Positions 46,870 to 58,724 of a DNA stretch of 64,000 bases are shown in pieces (positions within the stretch are counted from its first letter, which is position 1; the number at the start of each line of letters is the position of its first letter). The notes beneath the pieces were generated by a model, which did not search any database, had not been told where the DNA came from, and saw nothing but the letters and a program-made list of their open reading frames with translations. The DNA lies in assembly GCA_026874595.1 (NCBI GenBank), contig CM049306.1:65668019-65732018 (forward strand), written 5' to 3'. Made by a program: the position numbers and the translations under genes. The DNA is from Sipunculus nudus (lineage: Eukaryota > Annelida > Sipuncula > Golfingiida > Sipunculidae).

Positions 46870-48123
46870 TGGAGGTTTATTTTAAAAATTTAATATTGAT
46901 CCTTTTAAGTCCTGCATATCTACCTTAGTCATTATGATTTCAGCAAAATGGACATTTCAGACCTGCAAGTTGCAGACTAGGACATTTTAAAACTAGAATA
47001 TGGGCAGTCGACAAGCGACTAGGTGTATCCGCAGAAATCAGAGTGGGACAGGTGAAGTGAGGCATGGATTAAGTGGCAAAGGGAACAGAGTGAGGTGTGT
47101 TGCATATTAGCATGGATGTCTGCAACGTAAACGTGAATGTAGGTAGTGCCACCTGTCATAAAATCGAGAAAATTGTCCAGGATATATAAACCTGCAAAAT
47201 TTCAGGTGGATAAGTCAAACCACTGCTGAGAAATGAGTGATTTTATCACAAGACGTCTAGACACTGTGTCTAGACGTCTAAACACATTGTCTATACATCC
47301 CCATCCCCCCCACCCCCGAGCCAGGTCAGTTGCCATGGTGATGTTTGGACCCCACCTGTTTGTACTGAGTGACCTCTTGACTTGGCTGCTGAAACTCAGC
47401 ATGTTGTCAAATCTGTTTTCAAATACAGAAAGCCTTTTTCAATTGGCTACAATGTTTTTTTTAAAACTGTATTTACCCAATCTATTCTTATAAAAATGAC
47501 AGAACTCTACCATAGATTATTCTTGTAAAGTTTAAACCAATCAGCTTAACAGTTTCATCATAAATCAGTGTATAAGCTAGAAGAGTTTAAAATTACATTT
47601 TCGCTTGTAAAAAACACATCAATGTAGGTGGCGCCACCAATACCTCAAAATCAGATATGACATATGTGACAAACATTGGTATAAAATTTGGTGATTATAG
47701 CTCTAGCCGTTTCTGATAATTTAATTTTAGTGTGCTTTTTTGAACATATGACAAAGTTCAACCTCCTGTAACTCGGCCAAAAATCCTCGAAATGGAACCA
47801 TTCGAACAAAATTGAGAGAAATTGTTCCAGGGATCATATCTGTTAAATATTGAAAAATTTTGCTGGACAGTTTCGGAGAAGAAGATTTTTAAAGCTTTTT
47901 AAGCTTTTTCCCTATAAAATCTAAGAAAATGCAGTTAGAAAAAAAATAAACAAAATCCGATAGATTTTTTCAGATGACTGATTATTTGTAAAAAATTTGG
48001 TGATGCTAGCTCCTGTCATTTTTGAGATAGCTATGGTTAACGTACAGACAACGCACACGCACGACGTACGACGTACAACCGACGACAACGCACCATCGCA
48101 TAAGCTCACAGGTTCGCTTAAAA
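46870..48123 (+). mobile_element. R element, deleted copy lacking the 5' end
   Basis: Begins at 'GGAGGTTTATTTTAAAAA' (inside the R 5' unique part), has less than one 278-bp unit, then a palindrome, the full 3' region and the terminus 'CACCATCGCATAAGCTCACA' followed by GGTTCGC. It interrupts the A array. The A sequence resumes at the start of a unit rather than where it stopped, so DNA was lost or rearranged at the junction. Confidence 0.7.
47251..47279. repeat. 29-nt palindrome
   Basis: Arms AGACGTCTAGACAC and GTGTCTAGACGTCT are exact complements with one T between them. It could extrude as a hairpin. It is located where the shortened 278-bp array meets the R 3' region. Confidence 0.9.
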
Positions 48124-48592
48124 ATACAAGTGGCGCCACCAGTCTGCAGAAAGTGATGAAACATTCCATTACCAATATTCATGCAAAAAATCATGGTTAT
48201 CCATGCATTAGTTGCTCAGATACTGGAGCTTTTGTTTCAAATTTTCCATTATTCTGGGGTGACTTCGATATGATCAATATCTATGCAGAGTATCATGGTG
48301 ATCAATGCATCAGTTGTTCAGATACTTGAGCTTTTGTATAAATTTTCCATTATTCTGGGGGATACTTCGGTGCCCCATAGCTCGAAGAATATGGGTAACA
48401 GAGACCTAATTCCAGGTTTTCAAGGAGAATTTTCATGGACTTCCTTGGATGTCAAGTAAGAAGATGTCAGGTCCAGCAGTTACGATTTGTGCCTTTTTAA
48501 CGCACAGACGGCCGGATGGCCGTATGGCTGGACGGACGAAGGACAAAGGGTGATAGCTATAGCTCAGATGACTTAGTCTGCTGAGCTAAAAA
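48124..48592 (+). repeat. A-family units and 3' terminus
   Basis: About 1.3 A units (one truncated), then 'GACGGACGAAGGACAAAGGG', 'CTATAGCTCAGATGACTTAG' and CTGAGCTAAAAA. The end forms a hairpin of TAGCTCA with TGAGCTA. Confidence 0.8.
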
Positions 48593-49061
48593 TGGGTTTT
48601 CAATGTGAAAATAGGTTTTTAATAAAAAATTGAGGTTTTTGCTTAATATCTGGAAGGAACAAAGTCCTAGTGACCCAGTTATCGGCATGGTAGGAGATTT
48701 TTGGGACATCTAATTGTATGCAAAAACGTGCCCTTATAATGGTGGGATGGCTAAACAGCCAGATGGATGATGGAAAAAGGACCATGACTATTGCTCAGAT
48801 GACTTATAGTCAGCTGAGCTAAAAACTGGTAACAGTTTTGTGTCATGTTGATGTATGTCCAGGCAGCATAGACGATGCAAAAGGTGTACTGTCGAAAAGG
48901 CCATTGGTACGCCTCAGATGACTTAAGCAGCTTAAAATGAATGTAATGCAGGGTCCTAGCTGACCTATCAGTGTTCTAGTTCTGATTAAAAAGGTTCTCT
49001 ATATATATCATTTCATTTTAATCATGCATCATTTAAACAAACAAGAATTTCAAAACCTTAC
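48593..49061 (+). repeat. S-type terminal unit and decayed sequence
   Basis: 48593-48825 matches the S 3' region: 'AAAAATTGAGGTTTTTGC', 'GGAACAAAGTCCTAGTGACC' and the hairpin end 'CTCAGATGACTTATAGTCAG' then CTGAGCTAAAAA. A further decayed 'CCTCAGATGACTTAAGCAG' lies at about 48914. The rest, up to the exon, is unassigned and presumably intronic. Confidence 0.6.
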
Positions 49062-49248
49062 ATTCCAGTGAAGCACAGATCTAGCAAATGCAGTACAAGG
49101 TCCAAGTATCCTCATTCCTGTGTTCAGCCTGAAGCCCACAGCACTATAGGCTTCAAAAATAACACCAACATCTTGTTCTTGGTTCAGGAAATTAATGGTT
49201 GTCTTCTTATAGTCATTCACATCATCAGTGTAATGTCGCACAGGGATG
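49062..49248 (-). CDS. NDUFAF3-like internal exon (mitochondrial complex I assembly factor)
   Basis: A 187-bp exon on the minus strand. The acceptor is a pyrimidine-rich tract ending CTACAG just before 49248; the donor GTAAGG begins at 49061. It encodes 62 codons after one base completing a split codon, and ends in phase 0. Diagnostic blocks are AYSAVGFRLN, RILGPC and SVLHWN, aligning with the 'SYNSRGF.IN..RVLGPC' and 'SVVQWN' region of human NDUFAF3 (MTH938/DUF498 fold) as I remember it. The protein acts in mitochondria with NDUFAF4 in early complex I assembly. The remaining exons are not visible: upstream ones should lie at higher coordinates, downstream ones (expected to start V-G-S/T) at lower coordinates or outside. 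Neighbouring introns are filled with transposons. Confidence 0.72.
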
Positions 49249-50400
49249 CTGTAGGTAAGAAACAAAGGACCCATGGGTAGTAGTTGACCTTGAAGGTAAA
49301 AATCTAAAATAATAACAAATGAAGATAAAATCTGAGAGGGAGAGGTAATATATGTCATGGATGGTTTATATTTGTATTGATGAGTAAGAATTTGTTGCAA
49401 ATATTTAGTGATCTGATCATGTATTTTCCAATGCTGAAACTGAAGCATTTGAACTGATCAATACTATGACCATGATCATGCATTGGTTCTTGGCTCTTTG
49501 GTAAGCTGTTGACAGTTCAGGCAGCTGTTTACACATTTGTTCAAGTAGATCCTAATTTTTTTTTACCAATTTTTTTCAATTTTATCAAATGAACAAAGTT
49601 GCAATATAACTAATGACCCCAGTCAACAGGTTCAATGACTTTATGTTGTGTGTGTGTGGGGGGGGGGGGGGGGGGGGGGATGGTGGGCCGAGTTTCAACA
49701 CCTCTGCATGTACACACAGGATATGAAATCTGGTTCAATACTGACATATATTAAATGTTTAAAGATAGAGAGATAGACACAAAACGCCAATCACTTTATA
49801 TCCCATTCTGCTATGACAGGAAAATGATGAACAAATGTTTACATTAGATCCTCATTTTTTTAATTACATCAATTTTTTTTCAAATTTATAAATTTTATAC
49901 ATTTTCAGTATAACATATTTATCTGAATATATCGATGGGGAATGGTGGGAGTTACAACACCTCTGCATATAAACACAGGACATGAAATTTAGTCCAATAG
50001 TGCTGACAGGAAGAAAAATTTGTTCATATATAATCAAATGTTTAAAGATAGACAAAGAGATGTACAAACAAAGTCAAACATTAAATATCCCATTCTCCTG
50101 AGGCAGGAAAATACTCAACAAATGTTTGCATTAGATCCTCATTTTTTTAAATACATGAATTTTTTTTCCATGTTTATAAATTTTATACATTTGCAGTATA
50201 ATAGTCCAGTTGCCACTACACTCAACCTTGTTTAAGGGCCTTAAGTTTTTTCTTTGTGGATTTTGCTTGCCCATATATCAGGTGTGAACAATATTTTGGT
50301 TGGGCTTGTCAGTCTTGAGCAATTTTAGCTATTTAGCATAAAACAAAATGGCAACCATAATGACAACCGTTTTCAAAATGGTTGTTCTGTCATTTGAAAA
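49249..50400. other. Probable intronic sequence with a 22-G run
   Basis: No exon or complete element recognised. It contains two diverged copies of a segment with 'ACACCTCTGCATATAAACAC' and 'GAACAAATGTTTACATTAGA' (about 49700-49920 and 49935-50200), and an uninterrupted G22 at 49658-49679 preceded by a short TG repeat. Confidence 0.5.
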
Positions 50401-51377
50401 AACAAGGTCTACAGGCCTAATGCGAACCTGTGCATTGGGAAATACACCAGGTATAATGCTTCAATGCTGGACCATTACTTCTCATGTATATGAACAATGC
50501 AAGTACTAAACATTTGAATAAGAAACAATTACACAAACATCACTGCTGAAATTCTGGCATGGGTGCACACAACACAAAAACAAGGGACCCATGAGTCACA
50601 GCGCTCAGCTGATTGTGACAGTTATAACTGCATCACCATAGATTTTTTGAAGTTGCAAAAATACTATCCTCAGTGCTCAGGAACTAGGGCTTAATGACTT
50701 GGGCGGGGGAGAATTACAACACCTTTGGATATAAATACAGAATAGGGAATTAAATTCAATGGTGCTTACAGGGACTGGTGGGAGTTACAGCACCTCTGCA
50801 TATACGTAAAGGATAAAATTTAATTTAAATGAAATTATTTTTTAATATTTAAAAACAGGCAGAGAGATGGAAAACAAAGCAAATAACTTTAATTTCCATT
50901 CTCCTGAGACAAGAAAATAATGAACAAATATTTGAATCAGATCCTATTTTTTCTGTTGTTAATCATTTTTTTTAAGTTTATAAATTTTACTATATATTAA
51001 CAGTATATCAAATATATCTGAATATTTAAATTGATTCACAAATCTAAATTGCATCAAAATTTATACTTAATTTAGTCAGAAAACATCACATTATGCACAC
51101 AGATATATTTCTTTTTTTTTATGAAATATATTTTTTAAATTTGCAAAGCAATAAATATATGAAGATAACACTCCAGAATTCACAATTTTAAATTGCACCT
51201 TTATTTATCCATGATTTGTTTCATATATTATCAAATTATGCCTACTGATGGGTTAAATAATGTTTTGTTTAATTATTCTAAAAGAAACAATTTCTTAAAA
51301 ATGCTTCATCAGAACAACGAGGCATCTCTTTGAATATTTCTTAAATTAATATTTCAAGAAACGTTGTGCACTGGATC
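50401..51377 (+). mobile_element. Detached R-type and S-type 5' ends
   Basis: AACAAGGTCTACAGGCCTAA with GCGAACCTGTG at 50401-50431 is an R 5' end without a body I can follow. AACAAGGGACCCATGAGTCA with GCGCTCAGCTGA at about 50579 is an S 5' end. It continues about 800 bp (with 'GGTGGGAGTTACAGCACCTC'), and is probably interrupted by the next S element. Confidence 0.5.
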
Positions 51378-54300
51378 AACAAGGGACCCATGGGTCACGG
51401 CGCTCAGCTGATCATGATTGGACTATAAATGTTTCTCCACTGTGATACTATATCAAGTCGATAAAGCTTATGAATATCATGTACATGTTGGGCTATTATA
51501 AAGGAATGTAATGTAATATGTGAGTAAATGATAAATGAAATTACCTGACTGATGGATTAATAGAGTCAAATAAAGTGGTTAATTTTTTATTTATTTAGGA
51601 GGGGTTGAAAATTGTGATATATTTGAGCAAATATGAATGCAATGACAGCAGTAATAAGCAGTAGTAGAATGATGATAAGGCTATTTGTTGAAGGATCTAA
51701 AGTGTATGGTAGTCTGCAAGCGTTCAATTTGACAGATATGATGTTATGATTAACTATGCTGATGAAGTGACTTATGAATATGTGACTGTATGACACAATA
51801 TCTCTTTAGTCTTGACAAGGTACATTATTGTGATGCCCACTATGTCTACATATTACACAATATTGACATAATTTCTGGCATGTACATAGGTACCTATGGA
51901 CGAATAGTTATACAAAATATTAAAGTATGAATATATCTGATTCATCTTGTTCTTGCTTACTGAGGCTAACATTGGGATGGGGTTCGGAGAAGGGAAAAGT
52001 GAGGGCAGCACGAAGGTGGATGTAGAAATATTCTATTGTAATGTTTTTCATTTATATAAGAATATGAAAAGCTAAGAGGAAAGGGGCCCTCCTACTTGGT
52101 TTTATTAAAGTTCTAAATATATGATTGCAAACTAATACAAGACTGAAATGAAGAAAAACAGTAAAAGTTTTGAGATACTGTGTTGCATACGACTAATACC
52201 TTTATTTCACTTTCAAGAGAATAATGCATTTAAGTTTATATATAATCCTATTTTTTTAAGCAGATCCACTTTTTCCATTAAGAAGTTTTTATATGAATCA
52301 TTTTTTTATTTACAGGTTTATAAATTTTTAATTAAAAAAACCTGAAAATATAAGTTAAAAAATTAGAATTGTTGCAAAAGTTGCAATCATTATATATACA
52401 GAGTAAAAAACATTGGGTCATATTATGCATACACATATATTTTATTATTTTTAAGTCATAAATGTTTAAACTGATTTTTAAAAGAAAATAATGCCACAAC
52501 ATGGCATCTACAAGAATATTCCTTGAATCACTATTAAAAAGTTTTGCACATTTGAGTTTTCAGGACATGCTTAATTTTATTCACCAAAATAAAATAAAAG
52601 TAAATTTGATAAAATAAAACATCTTTTCAAATAAACTATACACACTGTTGGTTGAATGAGGGACAAACAATATCATTGTGCTTATTACTATCCCAGGAAT
52701 TAATAGTCAATTTCACACCTGGTGAAGTTTTTACTCTTCTGAAGTAAGGAATTACTTATCTCATGAACATCCACACTTTCACAGCAATACGCCACTTTGT
52801 GGACACAATTAAATGTACACTTTAATCATTGTAACCCTGGTGGTTCAATACAAAATCTAAAATGTAGCATGTCCAAGAATAAAATAAAATACAGAAAAAT
52901 TATAACATTCATCTAGTTTATGCACCAGCTGGGGGGATGAGTGCAGGGCAGAGGGGAAGCCTGCTAGTAGTGGCCAAGCTGGGCCAAGGTAAGCTGCCTG
53001 GGGTGGGTTACATAATGCAAGTGAAGGCTGTACTACTAGGTGGGCTAGATGTAAACAACACTTGACACGGTGTATGAAAACATGAATAAAAGCTATTCAT
53101 TCCAATCAATTTCTTTTGAAAGTTCAGATTTTTAAAGAATAAATCCTTATGCATATATGCTGGGAAAATTAAATCAACAGTGTCAAAGTTGGACAAAATT
53201 TAAGGTATTGATTTTTTATTTATGCTAATAACTTGAAAAATTTGCAAAATTCAGATCTAATTTTGGGTAAACAATTGAATCTTGATTAAATAAAGTTATA
53301 TTCCTGAAAAAAGTCTCTAGGTTCAGCAATTCTCAAGTAAGGTGAGTAAATATATTTCCTGATTTTTTAAAAAATTGCATGATGTTTTGGCCCATAACTT
53401 CAAAATAATACCCAATACTGACCTAATTTTTGGTATGTTCATAGAAAATGTATAAAAGAATGTGAATACTAAATACGATCAAAAACAGATCAGTGGTTTT
53501 GATATTAGGCAGCCTTGAAGTGTAACAATGGCTTTTTTTTATGGAAAACAGAGTTTTTTTTCTTAATATCTCGAAGGAACAAAGTCCTAATGACCCAATT
53601 TTCGGTATGGTAGGAGATTTTGGGAACATCTAAAATTATGTCAACAGCCTGGGGAGCATAGAGATGTGCACTGAATGACCTACAGTCATCAAAGTGGACT
53701 GCTTGACAATGTAAGGGAATACAACAAGAGCCTCCAAAAAAATTCAATAACTAGCCTAATTTTGCAGCTTTTATTTTCAAATTTCAGATTTTAACAGATT
53801 AAATCCTTATGTATACATGGTGTGAAAATTAAAATCCACAGTACTTACAGGAAAAAAACGTGCCATGGCCAAAGTTGGGCAAAATTCAAGGTACCAATTT
53901 TATATTTTTGCCAATATTTAAAAAAATTTAACAGATTTTGATCTAATTTTTGGTATACAATTAAATTTTGATTAATTAAAGTTGTATTACTGGAAAAAAG
54001 TCCCTACCTTTAACACTTTTGGTCTTAAGTGACCAAATATCTTCCTGATTTTTTTACAAAGTCCATTATGTTTGGGCCCATAACTTTTTTAAATGATATA
54101 ATACTGACTTCATATCTGGCATGTACATAGGAACTATATAGAGGAATATTTATGGTAAAAATGAAGAAAACCAGATGAGTGGTTTTGATATTAGGCAGTC
54201 CTGAAGTGTGAAAATGGATTTCTAATAAAAAATTGAGGTTTTTCCTTAATATCTCAAAGGAACGAAGTCCTATTGACCCAATTTTTGGCATGGTAGGAGA

Positions 54301-54498
54301 TTATGGGGACATCTAACTGTATGCCGAAATTCAGATTCGTAGGTCCAACGGTGTCGAAACGTGCCAGTCTTAAGGACGGACATCCAGACGGACAGACAGA
54401 CAGACGGACGGACGGACGGCACGACAGACAGACGGACGGACGACGGACAATGGATCATGACTATAGCTCAGATGACTTATAGTCAGCTGAGCTAAAAA
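51378..54498 (+). mobile_element. S element, 3.1 kb (Helentron/HINE-like, non-autonomous)
   Basis: 5' end AACAAGGGACCCATGGGTCA (the palindrome GACCCATGGGTC), then the arm GCTCAGCTGA. The 3' end has a GACGGACAGACAGACAG microsatellite and a strong hairpin: TAGCTCAG (54464-54471) pairs with CTGAGCTA (54487-54494), TGACT (54473-54477) with AGTCA (54481-54485), loop TAT, followed by AAAA. The 3' arm TCAGCTGAGC is the complement of the 5' arm. The interior has two diverged ~680-bp repeats (from about 53090 and 53770) and no plausible Rep/helicase. I cannot exclude that the two ends belong to different nested copies. Confidence 0.55.
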
Positions 54499-55470
54499 TG
54501 CTTTACATTTAAAGAAATACAGTTGACAATAACAAATCATGTATTGCAATATAATTGGTGATGGTGGTGGTGGGGGGGAGGGGCAATGGGGGGGGGCGGT
54601 GGGGGGGGGGGGTAGGGCCCATGAGAATAAGTGTATGTTTATTACAGCAGGGGTGTTCGGTGTTCTGCCAGTGCTGCATCACTAATAAGGTAACCTAGGC
54701 AAGGCTGTAGTGAGCAAAGAGTGGGGTCTTGGATATACAAAATGCAAATACATTAGAACATCTGAAAAACATCAATAATAAGAATAATTTTTAAGCTTTT
54801 ACTTTCAAATTTCAGAAATCAACATATTAAATCCATATGTATCCCGGCTGTGAAAAATAAATCAAATATACTTACGAGAAAAAATGTGCCATAGTCAAAT
54901 TTGGGCAAAATTTAAGGTACAAATTTTATATTTTTGCTAATATTTTTAAAAAAATTAAAAAGATTTTGATCTAATTTAGGGTATGCAATTAAATTTTGAT
55001 TAATTAAAGTTATATTACTGAAAAAAGGTCCCTAGCTTTAACATTTTTTTGTGTTAAGTGACCAAATATTTTTCCTGATTTTTAACAAAGTGCTATATGT
55101 TTGGGCCCATAACTTTTTTAAATTATAAAATGCAGACCTAATTTCTGGCATGTACATAGGAACTATATAGAGGAATATTTATGGTAAATATGAGGAAAAA
55201 CAGATATGTGGTTTTAATATTAGGCAGTACTGAAGTGTGAAAATAGGTTTTTAAAAAAAATTGAGGTATTTCCTTAATTTCTCAAAGGAACAAAGTCGCA
55301 AATACCCAGTTTTTCGTTTGGTAGATCTTGGGGACATCTTACATTATGCCAAATTTTGGATTCCTAGGTTTTACAGTTTCAAAACGTGCCACATCTACGG
55401 ACAGACAGGCAGACGGACGGACAATCGACCACGACTAAAGCTCAGATGACTTATAGTCAGCTGAGCTTAT
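54499..55470 (+). repeat. Further S-type 3' unit with G-rich tract
   Basis: Contains a guanine-rich stretch at about 54555-54618 (runs of 7, 9 and 14 G), then a unit similar to 53780-54498 ('TTTGGGCCCATAACTTTTTT', 'GGAACTATATAGAGGAATAT'). It ends at the hairpin 'CTCAGATGACTTATAGTCAG' and CTGAGCTTA. It may be the 3' remainder of the S copy starting at 50579. Confidence 0.6.
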
Positions 55471-56290
55471 GATTGTAGCTGGCACCACCAGTCTTGTATA
55501 CAATGAAGCTATCAGAGATGCATACATATGCCCAATTTCAGACTAATATATCAAACCCCTGCTGAGAAATAAGCAGGGACACACATTATGCAAAAATTAT
55601 TGTAGGTGGCATCACCAGTCTTGTATATGACAAAGCTATTTAATATGTATAAATATGCCCATTTTCAGGCTGATTTATCAAATTCCTCTGTAGAAATAAG
55701 CAGGCACATACACTGTGCAAAAGTCATTGTAGGTGGCAACACCTGTCTTGTGAACATGAAAGCCATCACATACACATATACAGGTCAAAATATCAGGCCA
55801 ATACATCAAACTTACCTTGAGTCTGATGCATAGGGCTGACCAGGCTTAGGTGAGAAAGGCAGTTGCCCCGAGTCAACTGTGACAAATTTGCTGGCTCAGG
55901 CCACTGCACTGAGTGAACTCAGGACCTGCACCCGGCTAGACTGAGTGAACTTTTGACCTGTACCTGGTGGCACTGAGTGAACTCTTGACCTGTTGCATAA
56001 TCTGACACAGTTGGCAGACTGCCAAAGCTATAAATTGATCCAGGCTGAACTTTGGTGCCAAATCTGATGCAGTGGGCAGTCTGCCAACGCTATAAATAGA
56101 ATGCAGCTACTGCACTGAGTGAACTCCCGACCTATACCTGGCTGCACTGAGTGAACTCTTGACCTGTTGACCTAATCGGATACAGTTGGCAGTCTGTCAA
56201 AGCTATATATAGATCCAGAGTGACCTTTGGCCTGTTGCCATATCTGAAATAGTAGCCACGCTATTGCATAAGCTCACAGGTTGGCTCCAC
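55471..56290 (+). repeat. ~128-bp repeats and decayed tail, copy of 39536-40385
   Basis: Begins 'ATGATTGTAGCTGGCACCAC' as at 39540; three units follow, then the 'GAGTGAACTC' and 'GGCAGTCTGCCAA' tract. It ends with an R-like 'ATTGCATAAGCTCACAGG' near 56280, so this segment may be the interior of a further R-like element. Confidence 0.7.
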
Positions 56291-57230
56291 ATGCAGTCCT
56301 GAGGGGCATGACACCCAGGAGGTGATCACATGGTGCTCATGAGGTGTTCACATGTCACCCATGAGGTGATTACATGCCTTGTGCTTGGCTGCACTGATTG
56401 AACTCTAGACCTATATCAGGCTGCACTGAATGAACTCTTTGATCTGTTGCCAAATCTGAAACAATTGGCAGTTTCTCAACCTATTTAAAGATACAGACAC
56501 AATCTTGGCCTGTTGGTAAATCTGTTTGCACATACTTAAAGACTGGCTAAAATGTTTTTTTTCAAGCTGACATATTCATGAACTTTTTATCAATATATCT
56601 AGAATAATAAAAGATGCCATTCTTTCATTGTTAAAGGTCCAATAATTCTGCCAAAAATCATTCAAATGAAATTGAACAAAAGCCACCTAAGAATAATTTT
56701 TGTGCAAGTTACAGAAGTTATAATTGAAACAGTAATTTTGTAGACGAACAGTTTTGCAGTCCTCAGTTTTTAACAGACATAATAATGACCATTAGTCCAA
56801 CTTTAGGTTTTCTGATATGATTGAAAGAACCATGTCCTAGGATAATTCTTTTGAAAAATTAAGCTGATAGAGGCTAAAATTACGAGGTTTTTGCTCATAA
56901 AAAAACAGGTCAATGTAGGTGGCACCACAAAATCTGCAACTTCAAATATGAGTCATGTGACCAACATTTGCACAATACTTGGTAATGCTAGCTTCTGTCA
57001 TTTCTGATATTACTATGTCAGTATGCTTACTTGGCCAAATGACGGTTCAAATTTGTGTAACTCTACTAAAATTCATCGAATGCAAACCATTTGAACAAAA
57101 TTGAGAGGGCTTGCCTCTGGAATCAATTCTGTAAAATATTTAACAATTTGGCTGGACCTTTCACAAGAAGAAGACTTTTAAATTTTTTTCAGCTTTTTCC
57201 CTATAAAATCTAAGTAAATGTAGATAGCAA
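56291..57230 (+). repeat. Diverged R 3' region interrupted by an S element
   Basis: A small 22-bp tandem repeat ('ATGAGGTG.TCACATG', about 56310-56375), then diverged R 3' modules ('GGTCAATGTAGGTGGCACCA', 'GGCTGGACCTTTCACAAGAA', 'CTTTTTCCCTATAAAATCTA'). It stops at 'AATGTAGATAGCA', where an S 5' end begins. Confidence 0.6.
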
Positions 57231-57552
57231 AACAAGGGACCCATGGGTCATGGTGCTCAGCTGTCATATACGAAAAAAAAATATGATTTGGGAATGAGGC
57301 ACATGCTGGTTTTGTGTGGTAATAAATATAAGCTTTATTACGAGTAGTTGGTGTTTAGTATGTAGGATTTTGATAGTATCTTTGGAGACAGGGAAGAGGA
57401 TTGATTTAATTTATTTTATTATCAAATGGAGTGCTATTGTCACACAGATTTTGACTTGGCCATATAACTTATAAGCAGCACATATAATAAAAGAGTTTAA
57501 CTATTTATTAAAATTTAATAACAAATATTGTGCCAATATAATTTTTATTAAA
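57231..57552 (+). mobile_element. S-type 5' fragment
   Basis: AACAAGGGACCCATGGGTCA plus GGTGCTCAGCTG, then about 280 bp without recognised features. It is cut off by an R 5' end at 57553. Confidence 0.55.
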
Positions 57553-57867
57553 AACAAGGCCTACAGGCCTAATGCGAACCTGTGCAAAGTTTGGGAGTAT
57601 GAATATAGGTTTATTTTTAAAATTTAATATTGATCCTCTTAAGTCCTGCATATCTACCTTCTTCATTATGATTTCAGCAAAATGAACGTTTCGGACCTGC
57701 AAGTTTCAGAACAGGACATTTTAAAACAAGAATATGTATTCGCAGAAATCAGAGTGGGACAAGTGAAGTGAGGCATGGATTAATTGGCAAGGGGAATAGA
57801 GTGAGGTGTGTTGCATATTAGCATGGATGTCTGCAGCATAAATGTGAATGTAGGTAGTGCCACCTGT
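57553..57867 (+). mobile_element. R element, left part
   Basis: AACAAGGCCTACAGGCCTAA, arm GCGAACCTGTG, then the R 5' unique segment to 'TAGGTAGTGCCACCTGT'. It continues after an inserted S element at 60302 ('TAAAATCAAGAAAATTGTC'). Confidence 0.75.
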
Positions 57868-58625
57868 AACAAGTGACCCATGTGTCATGACGCTCAGCTG
57901 CCAAGCATGACCTGTGACATCATGGACTGAGATTCACAACTTCCAGTCAAATTTTGAAGAACCAATTTGCCAATTTGATGAAAATTTTCTATGACAACAG
58001 GAATATATATCACCACAGTGAAGTGAATTGATGGTCTGAGGAAAATGCATGATTCTTAAGCTATCAGGAACTATTCCAACAGCTTGCTTGAAACCTGTCA
58101 GTCTCAAAAGGAACACCACAAAGGGCAAATATAAGATCAAAATATATAGCAAAAATCAAGGAAATACATGCAAGAATTATTGAGAAACAGGTGCTTCTGT
58201 ATGAATTTTTATTCAATACAAGCCAACTGTACTGCACTTTTATAAATGATGGTAATATTTATTCAGAAATATTTGACCCAATCCTTTACAAGATTACATA
58301 AATATACATCCAACTGCATTCACTTTAACTGTTCTTGAGATAATATGATCAAAAGGAATTAAAAGATGGTTGCCTGGTGGCCTTATTGGACTTCTGACAA
58401 GTCTGAAATCAGACAACAAACATTCTCTAAATCAGACCAAACATTAGAGAAAAATTACTGAAACTGCACTGAAGAAAGAATTTCTAAGGTGGCTAACTGG
58501 CAGACATAATGGATTTCTGACAAGTATGACATTTGATATCCCACATTCTCCAATAAGAGACCAAACTTGGGGCAAATTATCCAGTAATAAATGCCCAAAA
58601 TAATTCAAAAGGCATGTCCAGGCCC

Positions 58626-58724
58626 TCATATCAGATTTATAGATATGCAATTGTAAAAAGTGCAATATTTTTTATTATCACTCTGCTTTTCAATGGGGTC
58701 AGCAGGGTAGGTAAACTGCCAAAC
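58626..58724 (-). CDS. Possible exon, unrecognised
   Basis: A convincing acceptor (a pyrimidine tract ending TTTCTTTTCTTTCAG) precedes GTTTGGCAGTTTACC on the minus strand, starting at 58724. The open frame reads VWQFTYPADPIEKQSDNKK and runs to a stop at 58626. Composition is protein-like for the first ~19 residues, then doubtful. No family recognised and no clear donor or polyadenylation signal. It lies on the same strand as the NDUFAF3-like exon but inside a transposon, so chance is quite possible. Confidence 0.2.
   Translation of the reverse strand, partial: VWQFTYPADPIEKQSDNKKYCTFYNCISINLI

Noticed and set aside
53008-53196. Minus-strand frame near the S element interior as an exon
   Set aside because: Low-complexity composition, no convincing splice sites, and repeat-derived neighbours.
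51378-54498. Rep/helicase gene of an autonomous Helitron or Helentron
   Set aside because: No reading frame of meaningful length and no HxH or Walker motifs; the elements look non-autonomous.
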